Positions 16,767 through 25,785 of a stretch of DNA of 64,000 bases are shown in pieces. This DNA is from Pseudogemmobacter lacusdianii (lineage in GTDB: Bacteria > Pseudomonadota > Alphaproteobacteria > Rhodobacterales > Rhodobacteraceae). A model generated the notes under the pieces. The model searched no databases. It was not told the DNA's origin and saw only the letters and a program-made list of their open reading frames with translations. Where the stretch lies: NCBI RefSeq assembly GCF_030848395.1, contig NZ_JAVDBT010000017.1, forward strand, positions 1 through 64,000, read 5' to 3'. How positions within the stretch are numbered: position 1 is the stretch's first letter; the number at the start of each line of letters is the position of its first letter. Both the position numbers and the translations under genes were made by a program.

Positions 16767-17915
16767 ATGGCGCGGATTTTGGTGACGGGCGCAAGGGCCC
16801 CAGTGGCCCTGCATCTGGCCCGACTGCTGAGCAGCGCGGGTCATACCGTGCTGATGGCCGACAGTCAGCTTTGCCCAATGGCCAAGGCAAGCCGTATGCA
16901 TCACGGCTTCCACCTGTTGCCTCCACCGCGTTTTGAACCTGAAGCCTTTGAGGCCGCATTGCGCCAGCTGATCGAGCGAGAAGCGATCACCTTGGTTCTG
17001 CCAAGCTGCGAGGAGGTCTTCTACCTTGCGCAAATCTGGGCCAAATCGCCTCACAATGCGCAGCTTTACGCGCCCCCGATGGCACTCTTGGCCGAAGCCC
17101 ATGACAAGCACGCCTTCATCGGCCTTTGCGAGCGGCTTGGACTAGGGGTTCCGCCGACCCAGCTTTTGACCTCTGTGAAAGATCTGCAGGCGTTGGGGCC
17201 GGATTTGCAGAGGTTTGTTCTTAAGCCGGTCTGGTCGCGCTTTGCCTCGCAAGTCTTGATCCGTCCCAAGGGGACAGAGCTGACGGGGGTTTTGCCAAGC
17301 AAGGCCGCACCTTGGGTGGCGCAGAGCCATTTAGAGGGCACGGAGATCTGCGCCTATGCCTTGGCCGATCATGGCCGTCTGCGGGCATTGTCGCTTTACC
17401 GAGGGCTTTACCGCGCGGGCAAAGGGGCTTCGGTGGCTTTTGCGCCGCTCGAAGACCCAACTGCGCGGCGCTTTGTTGAGCGTTTCGTGGCGGGCACAGG
17501 TTGGACTGGCCAAATTTCTTTTGACCTGATGCGTCTGGCCGATGGGCGGGTGTTGCCTTTGGAATGCAACCCCCGCGCCACCAGCGGGCTGCATTTCTTC
17601 AAAGATGGGCCGGGGTTCGCACGGGCGCTCTTCGGCCAAGGCGATGTGGCCCCTGATGTTACCGCCCCGCAAGGGGTGCGGCTCGCACTTTGGGCTTACG
17701 GCCTGCCGCAGGCCTTGCGCCGGGGCGCGCTGCCGGCTTACCGCACCGCCTTGCGTGAGGTGCAAGAGGTGCTCGATTGGCCCGGTGATCCGGGGCCGAA
17801 GCGCGCCCAATTTGCCACGCTGCGCGCGATCGCCGCAAAGGCCTTGCGTGAGCGGATCAGCCTTCAACAAGCCTCGACCCGTGACATCGAATGGAACGGG
17901 CCTCAGGGCGCTTAA
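16767..17915 (+). CDS. ATP-grasp protein, orphan ligase
   Basis: 382 residues starting at MARILVTGARAP behind a GGGGGG ribosome site. An N-terminal Rossmann-like preATP-grasp domain (about 1-110) precedes an ATP-grasp fold, with the lysine in FVLKPVWSRF and the metal-binding end LECNPRATSG near residue 265. Such enzymes activate a carboxylate as acyl phosphate and join it to an amine, thiol or hydroxyl. It faces the six-gene minus-strand cluster, and its TAA shares bases with the Rieske gene stop (TTAA). It may be part of that pathway, or a tail gene of the opg operon. The substrate is unknown. Confidence 0.8.
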   Translation: MARILVTGARAPVALHLARLLSSAGHTVLMADSQLCPMAKASRMHHGFHLLPPPRFEPEAFEAALRQLIEREAITLVLPSCEEVFYLAQIWAKSPHNAQLYAPPMALLAEAHDKHAFIGLCERLGLGVPPTQLLTSVKDLQALGPDLQRFVLKPVWSRFASQVLIRPKGTELTGVLPSKAAPWVAQSHLEGTEICAYALADHGRLRALSLYRGLYRAGKGASVAFAPLEDPTARRFVERFVAGTGWTGQISFDLMRLADGRVLPLECNPRATSGLHFFKDGPGFARALFGQGDVAPDVTAPQGVRLALWAYGLPQALRRGALPAYRTALREVQEVLDWPGDPGPKRAQFATLRAIAAKALRERISLQQASTRDIEWNGPQGA

Positions 17916-18907
17916 AGCTCGATCTGCAGCTTTCGGGGATGTGAGGCAGCCTGCGGTGCCTGTCCCGCCGCCAGCGCCTCGATATCGGCGCGCAGGATGT
18001 CCAAGGGGCCGATCAGCGGGCGCGGCTGGCCTGCCTCATTCCAGCGCTCCAAGGCCTGCGCCAATACCTTGCGGTCTTGCTGCAAAGCGATGCGGAAAAG
18101 CGGTCGGAAGGCCTGCATCTTCAGCCAGCCCCAAGCCCCCTGACGCGGCCCAACCAAAAGGCCGATGCCTTCCACGTGATCCGGCTTGGCTTGGCGCAGA
18201 TGGAAGGTCGTGGCCAGAACCAGTCCCTTCGGCCCCCAATATTCCAACTCGGCAATCCCGGGATGGCGGTAGCGCCCAATGGTCCGCACCCGCGACCCAT
18301 CCAGCAGCGCCGAGATCAGGCCCTGCTGGCGATCTTCGCCGGTATAGCTGGCCTCAACCCAATTCGGCCCGCCAGTTACCTCAACATTCACCGCATAGCG
18401 TTTGGACGACAGCCCGCGCAGCAGGCCTTTGTGGGTGTAATGGGTATGGGTCGCGTCCAGGATATTTTCGGCGGCATCGATCAGGGTTGAGCGGGTCTCG
18501 CTGTGCACCAGAAGACTGCGAACATCCTGCCCCTCGGCGGCGTGGAGATAGGGGGCATGCGTCGGATCGCCGGTGGAGATGAAGATCACGCCGCCGCGCT
18601 CGGCTGTGCGGAGGCTCGGGATCCGGTAGCGCGGAAGTTGGGTCATCAGCCCCGGAATAGCGGTGCATTGCCCGCCGCCGTTGAAACGCCAGCCGTGATA
18701 GGGGCACTCGATCTGGCCCTGATGCACGCGCCCGCCCGAGAGCGGCACATGGCGATGCGGGCAGCGGTCGTGCAACGCGCTGAGCCCCTCGGCCCCGCGA
18801 AAAAGCACATAAGGCTGACCTTCCCACCAGATCTGCCGGGGCTTTGCGCCAATGTCGCGGCTTAGCGCGACGGCTTGCCAATCTTGATGCGGAGAGGCTG
18901 AGGTCAC
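17912..18907 (-). CDS. Rieske non-haem iron oxygenase
   Basis: 331 residues from a GTG that overlaps the upstream stop (GTGA). The N-terminal Rieske domain has C49, H51, C68 and H71 (CPHRH ... CPYHGW), which bind the 2Fe-2S cluster. The C-terminal part carries the mononuclear iron motif DATHTHYTH. This is the alpha-subunit architecture of ring-hydroxylating or demethylating oxygenases; no reductase or ferredoxin gene is near, so electrons must come from elsewhere. It is the last gene of the six-gene cluster and probably oxidises its product. Confidence 0.88.
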   Translation of the reverse strand: MTSASPHQDWQAVALSRDIGAKPRQIWWEGQPYVLFRGAEGLSALHDRCPHRHVPLSGGRVHQGQIECPYHGWRFNGGGQCTAIPGLMTQLPRYRIPSLRTAERGGVIFISTGDPTHAPYLHAAEGQDVRSLLVHSETRSTLIDAAENILDATHTHYTHKGLLRGLSSKRYAVNVEVTGGPNWVEASYTGEDRQQGLISALLDGSRVRTIGRYRHPGIAELEYWGPKGLVLATTFHLRQAKPDHVEGIGLLVGPRQGAWGWLKMQAFRPLFRIALQQDRKVLAQALERWNEAGQPRPLIGPLDILRADIEALAAGQAPQAASHPRKLQIEL

Positions 18908-20007
18908 AGACGGAACCTTTGCAAAAGTGGCACGCCGATGCGGGTCAAAAGCTGGCGCATCAGGGCCGTCGCCCAGCGTTGGCGGCGGGGCAGGTGGCGG
19001 GTGTAGACGGCTGTATATTCGATGACGGGAATGCCGCCGCGATGGCGCTTGAAGGCGGCGGCCCCGGCGGAGCAATTGAAAAACATGCCTCTTTCGGCCG
19101 CATGATCGCGTGCGACTTGCATAATCAGCCGGTACAGCCCCTCACGCATTGGGCGTGAGGTGTCATAGCCGACGATGGGTTGCGTCAGGGTGCGTCCGCT
19201 TGCAAAGAGCCCGGTGACGGCGATCAATCTGCCCGTTTCATCGCGGAAGCCTGCGAGTTCCAAAAGCCCCGCGCGGTGCATCTCTTGGATGTAAAGCGCG
19301 GTGTAGTCGGGATTAAGCGGGGTATATTTGCGCAAATATAGATCGGCGTAAAGCTGGGCGCAGACCGGGTAATCTTCCTCGGTGAAGTCCTCATTGCCAA
19401 CGCGCGGGAAGGGGCAGCGCTGAAGATGTAGGCGGTCGCGGCGCATGTTTGGGCTATGCGGGCGATCGGGGGAAATGTCCGAAAAGATATAGACCTGTCG
19501 GGCCGGGAGCAGGTCAAACCCAGCAGTTTGCAGGGCTGCAATGGTTTCTGCATCTGCCAGTTTGTTCAAAGATCGCAGCAGGATGGCGTGAGTTTTGAAA
19601 GTGGAGGACAGTTGGTCCCGCAGATCTACGGCTTGCGCCACCGAAAGCGCCGGAACTGGATTTGTAGAAAAAAGCCAATTGTTGATCTGCACCTGTCGAT
19701 CAAGACCACTGGCTTTTACAAAGGGCCGGGCGGCCCGAATAAGGCCCATGCAGGCGGCCCGCAGGAAAGGGTTGCGCGCGAAGTGCCGGGTCTCTTCCAA
19801 GGCGTAATCGATGTAGCCGCTGGTGGGGTTGCAAATGTAGCAGGTCTCCGCCCCATCGTTCAGGCTGAGCGGAAAACTCAGCCCGCCGCTTTGGACGACT
19901 TGCAGCCTCGTCTCTAGGTTGGCGACGAGCGCCGGAGTGCCGTGCCGCTGAAAGAGCGCCACGAAGGCTGCGACATCTTCGGGACGGTTGTGGGCCTGCG
20001 CCGTCAT
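18904..20007 (-). CDS. Acyltransferase-like protein of unknown function
   Basis: 367 residues, starting with an ATG in the upstream stop (ATGA). No signal peptide or membrane helix. The C-terminal half (REGLYRLIMQVARDHAAERG, then FNCSAGAAAFKRHRG) resembles the acyl-CoA N-acyltransferase fold seen in GNAT/FemAB-like proteins, but this rests on pattern only. The N-terminal half is not recognisable and holds a pair of cysteines in TCYICNP. Its place between the adenylate-forming enzyme and the Rieske oxygenase suggests that it transfers an activated acyl group. Confidence 0.6.
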   Translation of the reverse strand: MTAQAHNRPEDVAAFVALFQRHGTPALVANLETRLQVVQSGGLSFPLSLNDGAETCYICNPTSGYIDYALEETRHFARNPFLRAACMGLIRAARPFVKASGLDRQVQINNWLFSTNPVPALSVAQAVDLRDQLSSTFKTHAILLRSLNKLADAETIAALQTAGFDLLPARQVYIFSDISPDRPHSPNMRRDRLHLQRCPFPRVGNEDFTEEDYPVCAQLYADLYLRKYTPLNPDYTALYIQEMHRAGLLELAGFRDETGRLIAVTGLFASGRTLTQPIVGYDTSRPMREGLYRLIMQVARDHAAERGMFFNCSAGAAAFKRHRGGIPVIEYTAVYTRHLPRRQRWATALMRQLLTRIGVPLLQRFRL

Positions 20008-21254
20008 GGCAGAGCCTGCGGCAAGGCGCATTCGACCCGGCGCAGTTTTCGCGTTGCGTCCAAGGGCAGTGGGCGGCGGGTCAGAGTGAGCTGCACGCCG
20101 GGGCTGCGCTGGTTTAGAAGGGCTTGAACCGCTGTGGCTGCCGCTTGGGCGCTGGCCTCCGGCAGCTCTGGCGGCAGCAGCAGTTCCACTTGCGTTCCTG
20201 ACCGCTGAACCAGTCGAAAATCATCGATGTCGCGGGCGCTTAACACGGCGTTGCGCAACACATCAGGGGTGAGAAGCACCCCGCCAGCCAGCCTGAAACA
20301 ATCGTCCATCCGGCCGACAATCTCATGAACGTGACGCAAAGGTGAGCCGCAGGAGCAGGGCGTATCGGCGAGCCGTAGAAGATCATTCATCCGGTAGCGC
20401 GCCATGATCTGCGTCTCGCGGCGGAAGGCGGTGACGAGCGGAGTGACAAGCCCGTCCCCCGCCGGTTCAAACTCAAAAAAGGTTGCATCCTCGGCCAGAT
20501 GCAGCCCGCCATGACGGCAAGTGGTGGCGAATAGTCCCTCGGTTGCCATGTAGATCTGATCGAGGGGGCGGTTGAAATATCCCTCGATCATCGGCCGGTC
20601 GGGCGGATCCAAGGTCTCGGCTGCGGCAAAAATCCGTTGCGGCTGAAGGCGATAGCGGCTTTCAGCGAAATGGCGCAGAAGCCGCGGCGGCGCCAGAAGG
20701 ACGGTCGGCGCGAAGCTCTCCAATTCAGCGCGCCAGTTGACCGGGCCGATGGTTATGTCGAAGACGCGCAACTGCAGCCAAGGCAGGCGGCGCGCGGCGT
20801 GATACAGCCTTGTGTCGCGGGGCAGCACGATCGCGACGCGGGAAGGCCGGGTTAGCAAGCCGTCCATGCATTTGGCTAAGATACTGCCCAACCAGCGAAA
20901 GCGCTCAGCCTCGGAGATCACGAAAAGCCCGCGATTGCCCGAGGTGCCGGTGGAGCAACCGATGGTCAAACGGCCGATCTTGCCGCCTTCCAGCCCCGCC
21001 CAAGCCTGCTCGGCGGTGAGGCCGGGGCGGTTGTAGCGGTGAAATTGCGCCATCAGCTGGGCTTTATCGGTGATCGGCAGATCGCTGAGCCTTGCCGGCG
21101 CCGCTGCATAGGCCCGCACTTGCGGCAAATCGTTGTGGAGCCAGCGGGCGAGGGCGCGGGTCTGGGCGGCTTCAAAATCGGCACGCGAAAGACCGGGGCG
21201 CGAGAGGCGTTTGGTGCGAAAATAGGAGCTTAACACCTCAATGGCGGCGATCAC
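20004..21254 (-). CDS. Adenylate-forming enzyme, F390 synthetase/PaaK-like
   Basis: 416 residues from a GTG overlapping the upstream stop. The P-loop-like segment GCSTGTSGNRGLF and the downstream YMATEGLFATTC and RYRMNDLLRL mark the acyl-adenylating superfamily, in the branch of coenzyme F390 synthetase-related proteins and phenylacetate-CoA ligases. The zinc-ligand-like CSCGSPLRHVHEIVGRMDD seen in PaaK relatives is present. It probably activates a carboxylate as adenylate within the six-gene cluster; the substrate and acceptor are unknown. Confidence 0.82.
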   Translation of the reverse strand: MIAAIEVLSSYFRTKRLSRPGLSRADFEAAQTRALARWLHNDLPQVRAYAAAPARLSDLPITDKAQLMAQFHRYNRPGLTAEQAWAGLEGGKIGRLTIGCSTGTSGNRGLFVISEAERFRWLGSILAKCMDGLLTRPSRVAIVLPRDTRLYHAARRLPWLQLRVFDITIGPVNWRAELESFAPTVLLAPPRLLRHFAESRYRLQPQRIFAAAETLDPPDRPMIEGYFNRPLDQIYMATEGLFATTCRHGGLHLAEDATFFEFEPAGDGLVTPLVTAFRRETQIMARYRMNDLLRLADTPCSCGSPLRHVHEIVGRMDDCFRLAGGVLLTPDVLRNAVLSARDIDDFRLVQRSGTQVELLLPPELPEASAQAAATAVQALLNQRSPGVQLTLTRRPLPLDATRKLRRVECALPQALP

Positions 21255-22051
21255 GGCAACACCTCATCAAAGGCGGTGAGAGCGGGATCGTGGCAGAGCA
21301 TTAGCCGCGCGCCGGTATCGCGCAAAGCTGTCAGCCGCGCTGAGGAAGGGGCCAAAGCGGCGGGGCTCTCCGCGATCCAGCGCAACGGCGGACCGGGGAT
21401 TTTGGAGGGCTCGAGCGCTGCGATCAGCCATTGCGCATCGGTCCCATAGGCGAGCGGGCCACCCGTAGCTTGCGGAAAATAAAGGCCGAAATGCTCTTCA
21501 GCATGGCCGGGCAGGTCGATGGTGAAAAGGCTGCCATCGCCAAGGAGGTCACGGCCCGATGGGCCTTCCGCTTGGTGCTCGATAGGGTCAAGCCGGGCGG
21601 CAAAATCATCGGGCAAGAGGTCTGGGAATATCCCGTGGCGCAGATTGCCTGCCGTGCTGCGCTGGCGGATGCGGGCATAGGCGCGGGCGCTGGCGGTGAA
21701 GCGGGCGTTTGGGAATTGCCGCAGGCCCGAGATATGGTCTGCATGGAAATGCGTGACGATGACGCGGGTGATGTCCTGCGGGCGCAGGCCTTGGCGGGCG
21801 AGGAAGGCCTGCGGTTGGCCCGTGGCGATCAGCCTTGGCCGTAGAAGTTGCCCGTAGATCCGCAAGCCAAAGGAACGGCCGGGGGCGGTGATGCTTTCGG
21901 CGGTATAGCCGGTGTCGATCAGGATCGGGCCTGATGCATGGCGGATCAGACCGTAGCGCACTTGCAGGTTCACCGCGCGCCAAGCGCCGCCGCGTTTCAG
22001 CAGCGCTTCGGGCGCGCGGACGAAGGCGCTGTTGCTAAAAATCGGTGTCAT
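21251..22051 (-). CDS. MBL-fold metallohydrolase
   Basis: 266 residues with the metallo-beta-lactamase signature THFHADHISG (H101, H103, D105, H106), DLPGHAEEHFGL for the third histidine, and GTDAQW for the bridging aspartate. Lactonase-like in overall layout (N-terminal VRYGLIRHASGPILIDTGY). It could hydrolyse a thioester, lactone or ester intermediate of the cluster pathway. It starts within the SDR stop (ATGA) and ends within the start of the adenylating enzyme (GTGA). Confidence 0.85.
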   Translation of the reverse strand: MTPIFSNSAFVRAPEALLKRGGAWRAVNLQVRYGLIRHASGPILIDTGYTAESITAPGRSFGLRIYGQLLRPRLIATGQPQAFLARQGLRPQDITRVIVTHFHADHISGLRQFPNARFTASARAYARIRQRSTAGNLRHGIFPDLLPDDFAARLDPIEHQAEGPSGRDLLGDGSLFTIDLPGHAEEHFGLYFPQATGGPLAYGTDAQWLIAALEPSKIPGPPLRWIAESPAALAPSSARLTALRDTGARLMLCHDPALTAFDEVLP

Positions 22052-23007
22052 GGTCGGGCCTTGAAGGTGCGATCAAGCCCTTCATCAAAGCTGATGCGAG
22101 GCCGCCAACCCAAGATTTTCTCGGCTTTGCCGATGTTTAGGCTTTGCGCATAGGCGAAGAGTGCCAGACCGTAGCGGGTCACCATTGGCTCGCGACCATG
22201 GGTGAGAAGGGCCATGCGTTCGGCGATGGATGCGGCGAAAAGCACCGGGGGGAGCGGCATTTTGCGCCAGCGCAGCGCCACATTCACACGGGCGCAGGCG
22301 CGGCTGGCGATCTCGGTCACTGGTAGCGAGGTGCCGCCCGAGATGTGGAAGATCTGGCCTGAGGCTTCGGGGCCAGCATCAAGGGCCGCGATACAGGCGG
22401 TGGCCACGTCGTCCACATGGGTGAGGTCAATCCGTGCATGACCGCCTCGGAAAAGCGGCAGGGGGCGGCTGCGGGCGGCCTGCAAAAGGCGCGGCAGAAG
22501 GGCGGTGTCGCCCGCCCCGTAAAGCCCGCGGGGACGCAGTATCACTGGCGAGAGGTCCGGGGCGGCTAGGACCAGAGCCTCCGCTTCGGCTTTGGTGCGG
22601 GCGTAGGACGTGTAGGGCGCGGGCAGGGGCGTGGTCTCATCGAGATCCAACTGGTCGCATGGCGCGAAAAGCACCGAAGGCGAGGAGATATGCACGAGCC
22701 GCCGCACCCCAAGCCGGCGGGCTAAGGCGATGACCAAAGCCGTGGCCGCCACATTGGCGCGGCGGAAGTCGTGCAAATGGCCAAAAGGCGCAGAGAGCGC
22801 TGCACAATGCAGGATCGTTTCAACCCCTTGCAGGGATTGAGTATCTGGCAGCGGCTCGGCCAGATCCCAAGCAAGACCGGGCTCGGGCAGGGCTTCCAGC
22901 CGGGCGGGGTCTCGGCTTTGGGCAATGACGTCTCGGTCATGTAATGCGCGCCGCAAAGTGGTACCCAAGAACCCTGTGGCGCCGGTGATCAGGATGCGGC
23001 CAGACAT
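22048..23007 (-). CDS. NAD(P)-dependent epimerase/ketoreductase (extended SDR)
   Basis: 319 residues. The nucleotide-binding motif GATGFLG (G9, G12, G15) and the catalytic YxxxK (Y135, K139) are both present, in the extended SDR family with 3-beta-HSD and OleD-type reductases. After a KAS III-like enzyme, the natural reaction would be reduction of the new 3-keto group. The ATG overlaps the stop of the synthase gene by one base (TAATG). Confidence 0.87.
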   Translation of the reverse strand: MSGRILITGATGFLGTTLRRALHDRDVIAQSRDPARLEALPEPGLAWDLAEPLPDTQSLQGVETILHCAALSAPFGHLHDFRRANVAATALVIALARRLGVRRLVHISSPSVLFAPCDQLDLDETTPLPAPYTSYARTKAEAEALVLAAPDLSPVILRPRGLYGAGDTALLPRLLQAARSRPLPLFRGGHARIDLTHVDDVATACIAALDAGPEASGQIFHISGGTSLPVTEIASRACARVNVALRWRKMPLPPVLFAASIAERMALLTHGREPMVTRYGLALFAYAQSLNIGKAEKILGWRPRISFDEGLDRTFKARP

Positions 23008-23987
23008 TAAACCTCCAGCGCCATGCCGCCGAAGGAGACCCCGGCTGAGGTGCCAAGGAATAAGACCCGCATGCCGGGCCGGATGCGGCCCTGCCGCCGC
23101 GCCAGATCCAGCGTGAAGGGGATCGAGGCCGCGATCTGGTTGCCATAATCGGCGGCGATATTCACCACACGCTCCGCCGCAAAGCCGGTTTGGCGGATCA
23201 TATGGGCCAAGGCGGCGGGGCTGGCTTGATGCGGGATCACCAGATCGACATCGCTATGCTGCCAGCCGGCGCGGTCCAGAAGGTCAGTGACAAAGCCACC
23301 GAAATATTGCGCGGCAAGGCGGAAGAGGGTGCGGCCTTCCATCGCGAAAAATGCATGTTCTGCAAAGGCCTCTGGCTCTTGGGTGAAGTCGAACCTTGTC
23401 CCCCCTGCGCCGATGCCGCAGGCCTCATAGGCGGAAGGGTAGCTGCGCATCAGGCAAGCGGCGATGCGGGCTGGGCCTTTAGCGGGACGCAAGATGGCAG
23501 CAGCAGCGCCATCGCCGAAAAGCCCCGCAATCTCGGGAGCTTGCGCCCAAGGCAGGGCGCGCGAGGCAAGCTCGGAGGAAAAGACCAAAGCTGTGCCGCC
23601 TTGGGAAATCATCCGCGCGGCGGTCTCAAATCCGGTCAGAAAGGAAAGGCAGGTGCTGTTCACATCGAAAGCTGCCGCTTGGCCATCGGCGATGCCAAGG
23701 CGGGCCATCACCAAAGGCGCTGTCGCGGGGATGGGCTGGTAGGGCACAGCAGAGGCGCCGATGATCAGACTGATCTCTTCGGCGCGGATCCCGGCATCGT
23801 CTAGCGCGGCTTGCGCGGCTGCCACCGCCAGATCAATCTGGCTCTCGTCTTGACAGATCGCCCGCTCGGCCACTCCGGTCAGGCTGAAAATCCGCCCCTC
23901 GGGCAGGCCGTGGTGCGCATCGAGCGTGGCTGAGCTGACCATAGCAGCGGGAAGCGCGCGGCCTGTGCCTGCAATCTCAACTCGCAT
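23007..23987 (-). CDS. 3-oxoacyl-ACP synthase III-like (KAS III) enzyme
   Basis: 326 residues with a complete KAS III triad: C113 in NSTCLSF, H253 in IPHQA and N283 in YGNQIAASIP. It should condense an acyl starter with a second acyl unit. Since it is encoded in a cluster and not with fatty acid genes, it is probably a pathway-specific synthase and not the housekeeping FabH. The ATG at 23987 gives a normal N-terminus (MRVEIAGTG); a TTG two codons earlier is less likely. It is the first gene of the overlapping six-gene operon. Confidence 0.87.
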   Translation of the reverse strand: MRVEIAGTGRALPAAMVSSATLDAHHGLPEGRIFSLTGVAERAICQDESQIDLAVAAAQAALDDAGIRAEEISLIIGASAVPYQPIPATAPLVMARLGIADGQAAAFDVNSTCLSFLTGFETAARMISQGGTALVFSSELASRALPWAQAPEIAGLFGDGAAAAILRPAKGPARIAACLMRSYPSAYEACGIGAGGTRFDFTQEPEAFAEHAFFAMEGRTLFRLAAQYFGGFVTDLLDRAGWQHSDVDLVIPHQASPAALAHMIRQTGFAAERVVNIAADYGNQIAASIPFTLDLARRQGRIRPGMRVLFLGTSAGVSFGGMALEV

Positions 23988-24093
23988 GAACAATTCCTTA
24001 ACGCGGCGTCAGACTGCAGACATAAGGCGCGGTTCCTCCAAGGGAAAGGCGCGTCTGGAATTCCGCACCTTACGGAGTGCCTTGGTGGGCCAT

Positions 24094-24124
24094 GAAAACA
24101 CCCCCGGAGTTGCCTCCGGGGGTG
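24094..24124 (-). terminator. Intrinsic terminator of the APC permease gene
   Basis: On the minus strand CACCCCCGGA (24124-24115) pairs with TCCGGGGGTG (24108-24099) over a six-base loop, then TTTTC. It lies 26 bases after the permease stop and separates it from the KAS III cluster. Confidence 0.9.
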
Positions 24125-24149
24125 CAAATATTCACCTCAGATCCACAGA

Positions 24150-25598
24150 TCAGCGCTGATTTTCGCCCATCTTGGCAAAGCGCGCCGGGTCATTGGCCTT
24201 CAGTCGCGATGCGAGAAGGAAGCCTATGATCGCGGCCAGCGGGATCAGCGAGGGCAAGATCCAGCCCAGATTGCCGCCGGTGGTGCCGGTCAGATCACCG
24301 TAATTGGCGAAGATATAGGCGAAGAGCCCGGCCAGAACCACCGCTGCCACCAAGGGCAGGATCAGCGTTTGCAAAGGCGAGCCGGTGATGCCCGGTTTGC
24401 GGAAGAAGGCGATGACTGCGATCGAGGTCACGCACATCATCGCAATCACGCCCAGAGTGCCAAGCTGGCTGATCCAGGTGAACATATGCACGATCGGGTC
24501 AAGGCCCAGGCCGGCAAAGATCGCCAACACGATCACCGCACCGATGGTTTGCACCACCGAGCCGATGTGGGGGCTTTCATGGGTGATATGGGTCTGGCCG
24601 AAGACCGGCGGCAGAAGACCTTCACGACCGGCCACAAAGCTGTAGCGGGCGATGTAGTTGTGGAAGGCTGAAAGCGCTGCAAAAAGGCTGGTGACCAGCA
24701 GAAGGCCAGCGATCATGGCCACGGTCGGGCTGGTATAGGTTTCCGCCAGAATGAAGAAATGCGCGGTCGGATCTTCAAGGCCGCCGAGCATCGGCATCAA
24801 CTCGGCCGCACCCGTGCCGGCGATCATCAGCCAAGTAGTAAAGACGAAGAAGACACCGATCATCAGCACCGCGAGATAGGTGGCGCGCGGAATGGTTTTC
24901 TCGGGGTCGCGGGCTTCCTCACCATAGATCGTGGTGGCCTCGATGCCGATGAAAGAGCCAAAGCACATCAGGATCGCGGTGGTCAGCGAGCCGGTGGTCA
25001 AGGCGTTGAAATCAAAAATGTTGACTGCGAGACCGGTGCCTTCATGCCCGCCTGAGAAGAGGATCGCGAAGTCAACGACCAGCACGATCAGATATTCCAG
25101 CGCCACGACGGCGACCAGAACCTTGGCCGAGAGATCGACTTGGCGGTAGCCAAGGATGCCGACGAGCAAGATCGCGATCAAGCTCCACATCCACCAAGGC
25201 AGGTTGAGGCCCATCTCGCCAAAGACGCCGGCCGAGATGCCGCCCAAAAGGCCGATCAGGCCAAATTGCATGGCGTTGTAAGAGACCATCGCGACGATGG
25301 CGACAGCACCGCCGACGCGGCCATCAAGCCCGCGCGCGGCATAGGCGTAAAAGGCGCCAGCGTTCTTCACATGCCGGCTCATCGCCACATAACCGGCGGC
25401 GAAAGCAAGCATCAACAGCGTGATGAGGATGAAGGTCAGCGGCACGCCGGTGCCATTGCCCAGAAGGAAGGCGAGCGGCATTGCCCCCGCCACACCGGTC
25501 AGCGGGGCTGCCGCAGAGATCACCATGAAGGTGACGGCGATCAGCCCCAACGAATTTCGACGAAGCTGGTTCGTCGGAGTTGCCTTGATTTCAGACAT
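24150..25598 (-). CDS. APC-family amino acid permease
   Basis: 482 residues, about twelve membrane segments, with the conserved N-terminal region of amino acid/polyamine/organocation permeases (SAAAPLTGVAGAMPLAFLLGNGTGVPLTF) and the family segment FIGIEATTIYGEEARDPEKTIPRATY. It probably imports an amino acid or a related organic compound. It lies 187 bases downstream of the nitrilase gene in the same direction, so it may be part of the gentisate/nitrilase arm or separately expressed. GGAACC before the start belongs to the ribosome-site region and not to a promoter. Confidence 0.85.
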   Translation of the reverse strand: MSEIKATPTNQLRRNSLGLIAVTFMVISAAAPLTGVAGAMPLAFLLGNGTGVPLTFILITLLMLAFAAGYVAMSRHVKNAGAFYAYAARGLDGRVGGAVAIVAMVSYNAMQFGLIGLLGGISAGVFGEMGLNLPWWMWSLIAILLVGILGYRQVDLSAKVLVAVVALEYLIVLVVDFAILFSGGHEGTGLAVNIFDFNALTTGSLTTAILMCFGSFIGIEATTIYGEEARDPEKTIPRATYLAVLMIGVFFVFTTWLMIAGTGAAELMPMLGGLEDPTAHFFILAETYTSPTVAMIAGLLLVTSLFAALSAFHNYIARYSFVAGREGLLPPVFGQTHITHESPHIGSVVQTIGAVIVLAIFAGLGLDPIVHMFTWISQLGTLGVIAMMCVTSIAVIAFFRKPGITGSPLQTLILPLVAAVVLAGLFAYIFANYGDLTGTTGGNLGWILPSLIPLAAIIGFLLASRLKANDPARFAKMGENQR

Positions 25599-25785
25599 TG
25601 TCCACTCCTTGTTGGTTCCTAAAAGGACCGATCTTGCCGCCGGTCTCTTTGGTCTTTCGCCCTTTTCGAAGGGCGGAGTATGGGAAGGTTAGCTTAAAGT
25701 TTTACTCATGGGTTAGATAAATAATTCGCAGATGCAGGAATCCTTGGAGGTTTCCGTTGCATCTGCAATGGTTCTATTTTGCGGT

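Noticed and set aside
23988-24060. GGAAC upstream of the KAS III-like gene on the minus strand with CGTTAA further down
   Set aside because: The spacing is 28 bases instead of 16 or 17, so it is not an EcfG promoter.
25599-25620. GGAACC before the APC permease start
   Set aside because: A -10 at the required spacing would fall inside the coding region.
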